From positions 124,001-188,000 of the forward strand of contig NZ_JAEACF010000002.1 of NCBI RefSeq assembly GCF_016401385.1: 64,000 nt of DNA, written 5' to 3'. The position numbers were made by a program, and so were the translations under genes. Shown here in pieces: positions 60,551-64,000 of this stretch; the first letter of the stretch is position 1; every line of letters starts with the position of its first letter. Under the pieces are notes generated by a model. The model searched no databases. It saw only the letters and a program-made list of their open reading frames with translations, and was not told the DNA's origin. Source of the stretch: Fictibacillus halophilus. GTDB taxonomy: Bacteria > Bacillota > Bacilli > Bacillales > Fictibacillaceae.

Positions 60551-61561
60551 TTATTTTTTGGGTGCGCATGATTCTCGAATGATTAGTTCGACTGGAATAC
60601 GCTTGGATGTAATCAGTTTTTTCTTTTGAATTATCTGTTTCATCAACAACTTTGCTGCTTGATACCCAATCATATCTGTATCTTGTTTAATCGTCGTTAA
60701 CTTCGGTGTAATGTATGCTGCCATTTCAATATCATCATAACCGATGATTGAAATATCTTCGGGTACAGATAGACCCTTCTCTTTTATGGCCTCAATTGCA
60801 CCGATGGCCATATGATCTCCTGCAACAAATACTGCCGTAGGTACATCATCCAGCATCAAAAGTTTTTCCATAGCCGCTTTGCCTTCACCGATTGAGAACA
60901 ATCCACCATTGATAAGATAGCCATCATGAATCGGCAGGTTCAACTCATTCATCGCTTTTTTAAATCCTTTAATTCTTTCTGCACCTGCATCAGTTAAAGC
61001 ATCGCCAGCGATATGAGCGATCTTTGTATGACCAAGTGAATGCAAGTAATTAACTGCCAGCTTTCCACCTTCAATATTATCCGAAAAGACAAGACTGCAG
61101 TTCTGTTTGTTCATATCTATAACCACGATAGGAATCGTGCTGTTTATCATCTCTTGTACTTGCGGATCTTGTGGATCAGAACAGATTACTACAATGCCAT
61201 CAACGGCACGGTAAGAAAAGTGTTCCAAATAACTGATATCCCGATTACGCAGATTCCTTGAAGCGAAAATAAGATCATATCCCTCTCGTTCTGCATTCTT
61301 TCTGAAGCTTTCTATTATGGCACTAAAGAAAGGATGTTTCATTCCGACTTCATTTGACTCAGAAAACATCACACCAATCGTCCAAGACTTTTTAGTTGAA
61401 AGCGATTGAGCATGTGCATTAGGCAGATATCCCATTTCTTCAACTGCTTGTAGAATTTTCTGCTTCGTTTTTTCACTCACATCAGAATAATTATTGAGTG
61501 CTTTTGAGACGGTAGTCGTTGAAAAACCCGTCTTTTTTGCAATATCATAGATTGTAGCCAT
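60551..61561 (-). CDS. LacI/GalR-family repressor of the beta-glucoside operon
   Basis: About 336 aa from the ATG at 61561 behind GAGGAG. HTH YDIAKKTGFSTTTVSKALNN (5-24) followed by hinge helix and a ligand-binding domain (SWTIGVMFSESNEVGMKHPF). It lies directly upstream of the sugar ABC operon on the same strand, and identical CGAAAG-type palindromes occur in its own leader and before the binding-protein gene, indicating local control and autoregulation. CcpA could share those sites. Confidence 0.9.
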   Translation of the reverse strand: MATIYDIAKKTGFSTTTVSKALNNYSDVSEKTKQKILQAVEEMGYLPNAHAQSLSTKKSWTIGVMFSESNEVGMKHPFFSAIIESFRKNAEREGYDLIFASRNLRNRDISYLEHFSYRAVDGIVVICSDPQDPQVQEMINSTIPIVVIDMNKQNCSLVFSDNIEGGKLAVNYLHSLGHTKIAHIAGDALTDAGAERIKGFKKAMNELNLPIHDGYLINGGLFSIGEGKAAMEKLLMLDDVPTAVFVAGDHMAIGAIEAIKEKGLSVPEDISIIGYDDIEMAAYITPKLTTIKQDTDMIGYQAAKLLMKQIIQKKKLITSKRIPVELIIRESCAPKK

Positions 61562-61578
61562 TGTTATCTCCTCTTTAC

Positions 61579-61592
61579 CGAAAGCGCTTTCG
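61579..61592. promoter_or_regulatory. Autoregulatory operator of the LacI-family gene
   Basis: Perfect palindrome CGAAAGCGCTTTCG placed just downstream of the promoter at 61602-61630 and ahead of the ribosome site, so a bound repressor would block initiation. Confidence 0.8.
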
Positions 61593-61601
61593 TTAATGAA
61601 A

Positions 61602-61630
61602 ATTATAACTGACAAGAAAATAAGTTTCAA
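61602..61630 (-). promoter_or_regulatory. Promoter of the LacI-family gene
   Basis: Minus strand TTGAAA (61625-61630), 17-nt spacer, TATAAT (61602-61607). A strong SigA-type promoter with the operator over the start region. Confidence 0.8.
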
Positions 61631-61659
61631 TATAATTTTCTAATTTTTTTGAACAAAAA

Positions 61660-61690
61660 AAGACAGGGGAAATAATATCCAACCTATCTT
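61660..61690 (-). terminator. Terminator of the NprR-like gene
   Basis: Stem AAGATAGG / CCTGTCTT (one wobble pair, long loop of 15 nt) followed by seven T on the minus strand. Confidence 0.65.
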
Positions 61691-61702
61691 GCATGGGTTT
61701 AT

Positions 61703-62944
61703 TTAATCTCTCGCTAAAAACAAAGCGGAAATTTTAACTGCTTTCTCGTACTGTTTCGTATCGGCATAATAGTGATATAGCTGCTTTCCAAACTTATCGA
61801 TCCTGCTGAATTGATTATGAGCTTGAAAAAATGGCAGAGCTACCTTTTCTAAGTAACTGAAATAAGCATCCAATTCACCCTTTAAGATATGCAGGTGAAG
61901 TTGAAACAAGTGCAGATATAAATGGTGCTTTAACATTTTGGCGGCTGTTAATCCTTCTTCTGCGCTTTTTAAGTTCTGCTTTTGAGACTGAAGTTTTCCA
62001 TCGATACTATTGTCCAAAAAATTATACAATCGGTTTAAATAAATCGCTGTTTTTTTATCAGCCATCTTTAATGCTTTCTGATAATAGATGTGGGCATTCT
62101 CATAATCTTTTCTTTTGAAAAATTCAAGTCCTAAATTATGTAGAAGCATTCCGATAATACCAATTTCGTTTAACGTTTCACTATCCTGAATCAACTGAAG
62201 GTAACGGTCAACTTTTTGTTCAAATTCAACTTGTGTTGCACATTCTATTTGAAGCAGCATGACTGATTCTGCTTGGATAGCTCTTGAGAAGTTGTTATTT
62301 CTCTTAAAATAGTGCATAGCTTTTTTAGCATTGATATAAGCCATCGTTTTGGATTCAACCCACTGATAAGCCATCGCTAAATGATAACAGTATTCTTCAT
62401 TTCCATAGGAAATCTTATCAATCGTACTCAAGAGCTCAATCGCCTTCTTCCGATTCTCAACATGAAAATTGTTATACTTCTGCAAATAATAGATTCCCTT
62501 TACATGCTTATACATGTTGTCCTCATAAGGAGTCAGGTGATCAGTTTTTATACGTTTTAATATTTCTGCTGCTTTTTTCGAGTCATTTTTCAAAAGGTAA
62601 TATCGAGCAAGCACCATCTGATACAGTGTTGCATGTTTTGAGGATTGAACAATCGGAAATTGATCTAATTCACTTTTTGTCTTCTCTACTTCTTTCATTC
62701 TTTGCATGATAATAGAGTTGTGCCATTGATGGAGTTTCTTCTCCATATCCTGAAAGAACTGTATTTCCCTTTGTATATCGATATCAAGCCGTTTTGAGAA
62801 TAACGCGATTATCTCCGTTGAATACTTCGTTTGCCCTCGCTCGATTTTACTAACATGTGTTGTCGTACAAATATCTTTGCCCAGTTGTTCTTGAGAAAGT
62901 CCTCTTCTTTTACGATAAAATTTTATAATTTCTCCCTCAATCAT
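61703..62944 (-). CDS. HTH-TPR regulator, NprR-like (RNPP family)
   Basis: A 413-aa regulator with an N-terminal Cro-type HTH (KFYRKRRGLSQEQLGKDICT, about 8-27) and a long TPR-type helical region (about 70-410). Length and architecture match RNPP peptide-sensing regulators, and the M4 neutral protease gene lies just upstream, the known neighbourhood of NprR in the B. cereus group. Start ATG behind GGAGAG. No obvious NprX-type pheromone gene was seen in the 152-nt gap before it or the 72-nt gap after it. Confidence 0.8.
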   Translation of the reverse strand: MIEGEIIKFYRKRRGLSQEQLGKDICTTTHVSKIERGQTKYSTEIIALFSKRLDIDIQREIQFFQDMEKKLHQWHNSIIMQRMKEVEKTKSELDQFPIVQSSKHATLYQMVLARYYLLKNDSKKAAEILKRIKTDHLTPYEDNMYKHVKGIYYLQKYNNFHVENRKKAIELLSTIDKISYGNEEYCYHLAMAYQWVESKTMAYINAKKAMHYFKRNNNFSRAIQAESVMLLQIECATQVEFEQKVDRYLQLIQDSETLNEIGIIGMLLHNLGLEFFKRKDYENAHIYYQKALKMADKKTAIYLNRLYNFLDNSIDGKLQSQKQNLKSAEEGLTAAKMLKHHLYLHLFQLHLHILKGELDAYFSYLEKVALPFFQAHNQFSRIDKFGKQLYHYYADTKQYEKAVKISALFLARD

Positions 62945-63058
62945 ATGTGTCTCTCCTCATGAACAAATGTTTAATGATAAAAGTTTCTTTCTAAATCGTT
63001 TTTTTTCCTTCTATAGTCATGTTTTTAAGTATTAATACCTACTATTTTTCCATAAAAA

Positions 63059-63086
63059 ATCCACGAAAGAAAAATCTCTCGTGGAT
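63059..63086 (-). terminator. Terminator of the M4 protease gene
   Basis: Eight-bp stem ATCCACGA / TCGTGGAT with a 12-nt loop, then TTTTTT on the minus strand. Confidence 0.85.
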
Positions 63087-63095
63087 CATACTGAC

Positions 63096-64000
63096 TTATT
63101 GAGCCGGTACACCAATCGCATCGTATGCTGCCATTACAGCTTTTGTTTCGGCAGATGGAGCTCCATTACGGTCTGGATAAAGATCTCGAGCGGACTGAAC
63201 CGCTGCAGCACGCATCTCTTGGAATCCTGATGACGGTACAAGATAGTTCGTTAAAGCACGGTAAAAGATTTTCTCTGTTTTCGAACGTGTGATACCCGTG
63301 ACTTTAACACCATGGTGCTCTCCTCCTTCAGAAATGAGATAAGCTGCTTTATTGTTGATGGAGCTGTTTATATGAACCCCACCCTTATCCAGCTCACCTA
63401 AGTAACGGTCTTCATAATGATCAGGGTATGCATTATCCTTTAACCCGTAAGCTGCAGAAAGCTTCTTGGACTTTGGATTGCTCATAGAACGAAGTCCGCC
63501 ATCACCTGGTACGTTTGGTGTAAAAATATCTTCACCCATCTCCCATTCAGATGGACTTGTCAACCCGTGTGAATGCATTTCAGACAATGCACCAAAGATA
63601 TCAGCTAGTGATTCATTAATTGCACCAGATTCTCCTTGATAGGTTAAGTTTGCAGTTTTTGAGATTACACCATGTGTCATTTCATGGCCCGCAACGTCCA
63701 TCGCACCTGCTAATGAACTGAACAGAATACCATCACCATCTCCGTAGAGCATCTGTTTTCCGTTCCATGCGGCATTGTTCCATTTAGATCCAATGTGAAC
63801 CGTGCTTATGATCGGCATCCCTTTTCCATCCAGACTATTTCGTTTATGAATATTTTGGTAATACGTATTCACTTTAATGGAATTTGTATGAGCTGAAACA
63901 GCTGCTGGATCCGCAAAGAACGACGTGCCTGTCTCTACTTCAAATCCTGAGAATCCAAAAAGTCCAGATAGTAGGATGAAAGGTGTTTCACCCATGCGGT
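63096..64000 (-). CDS. Neutral metalloprotease (M4, bacillolysin type), 5' part outside the window
   Basis: The C-terminal ~301 residues of a thermolysin-family protease; the reading frame is open to the window edge, so the signal peptide, propeptide and beginning of the mature domain are missing. Zinc site HEMTH in AGHEMTHGVISKT and the third ligand in GAINESLADIFG; the active-site His in GGVHINSSINNKAAY. The segment before TSFFADPAAV (GETPFILLSGLFGFSGFEVE) looks atypical for the family and may reflect a frameshift or divergence. It is an extracellular protease, probably activated by NprR. Confidence 0.9.
   Translation of the reverse strand, partial: RMGETPFILLSGLFGFSGFEVETGTSFFADPAAVSAHTNSIKVNTYYQNIHKRNSLDGKGMPIISTVHIGSKWNNAAWNGKQMLYGDGDGILFSSLAGAMDVAGHEMTHGVISKTANLTYQGESGAINESLADIFGALSEMHSHGLTSPSEWEMGEDIFTPNVPGDGGLRSMSNPKSKKLSAAYGLKDNAYPDHYEDRYLGELDKGGVHINSSINNKAAYLISEGGEHHGVKVTGITRSKTEKIFYRALTNYLVPSSGFQEMRAAAVQSARDLYPDRNGAPSAETKAVMAAYDAIGVPAQ

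Noticed and set aside
61580..61690. Possible nprX-like peptide gene (32-aa ORF starting near 61693)
   Set aside because: It has no good ribosome site, no signal peptide and ends in the promoter of the LacI-family gene.

Overview
The window comes from a low-GC, probably endospore-forming member of the Bacillaceae. The evidence is gene content: a CotQ/YgaK-like flavoprotein, CwlK, an RsbR-type stressosome protein, XpaC/TelA, UgtP, YkhA, an NprR-type regulator beside an M4 neutral protease, many AGGAGG-type ribosome sites and TTG/GTG starts, and T-box and cobalamin leaders. A Fictibacillus-like genus is a guess from memory, not something the sequence proves. I saw no tRNA, rRNA, CRISPR array, prophage or insertion sequence; this looks like ordinary chromosome.

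Layout. 0-10 kb: an amino-acid:Na+ symporter; a two-gene ThrE-type exporter; a CcpB-like LacI regulator divergent from a 53-aa membrane peptide; an ECF sigma/anti-sigma pair; an ABC-2 exporter with an ArsR-like regulator whose start codon lies inside a large inverted repeat. 10-18 kb: a SIMPL protein, an M19 dipeptidase, glutaminyl-tRNA synthetase (rare in Bacillaceae), CwlK, an FAD oxidase, RsbRD and an MFS exporter. 18-22 kb: a probable dimethylamine monooxygenase (HODM) operon with an unknown membrane protein as its last gene, preceded by methylmalonyl-CoA epimerase. 22-27 kb: a Fur-regulated siderophore uptake operon and an L,D-transpeptidase. 27-32 kb: a GNAT enzyme, T-box-controlled brnQ, and telA/xpaC. 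32-38 kb: an SSS symporter with its DUF3311 partner, two M20 amidohydrolases and a GAF/PucR regulator, together a module for N-acyl or N-carbamoyl compounds. 38-40 kb: a 0.8-kb gene-free region holding a tandem structured repeat, then an internally duplicated P-loop ATPase. 40-46 kb: mqnD-mqnB (futalosine menaquinone pathway), an rRNA methyltransferase and RecQ. 46-55 kb: small proteins, a Cys-rich P-domain protein, a second DUF3311/SSS pair, a spermidine-synthase homologue, a ferritin-like protein, a peroxiredoxin, a cobalamin riboswitch placed ahead of an acyl-CoA thioesterase, and UgtP. 55-64 kb: a LacI-controlled beta-glucoside ABC/GH1 operon, then NprR and the 5'-truncated M4 protease.

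The most unusual signal is in the spacers. Four separate intergenic arrays (near 10.6, 13.6, 40.7 and 46.8 kb) each repeat their own 10-13 nt core five or six times at a 20-22 nt period. The cores differ between arrays but the period does not, and it equals about two turns of the DNA helix. Other points worth checking are the tandem element at 38.2-38.4 kb with compensatory stem changes, the cobalamin riboswitch upstream of a thioesterase, and the HODM operon.
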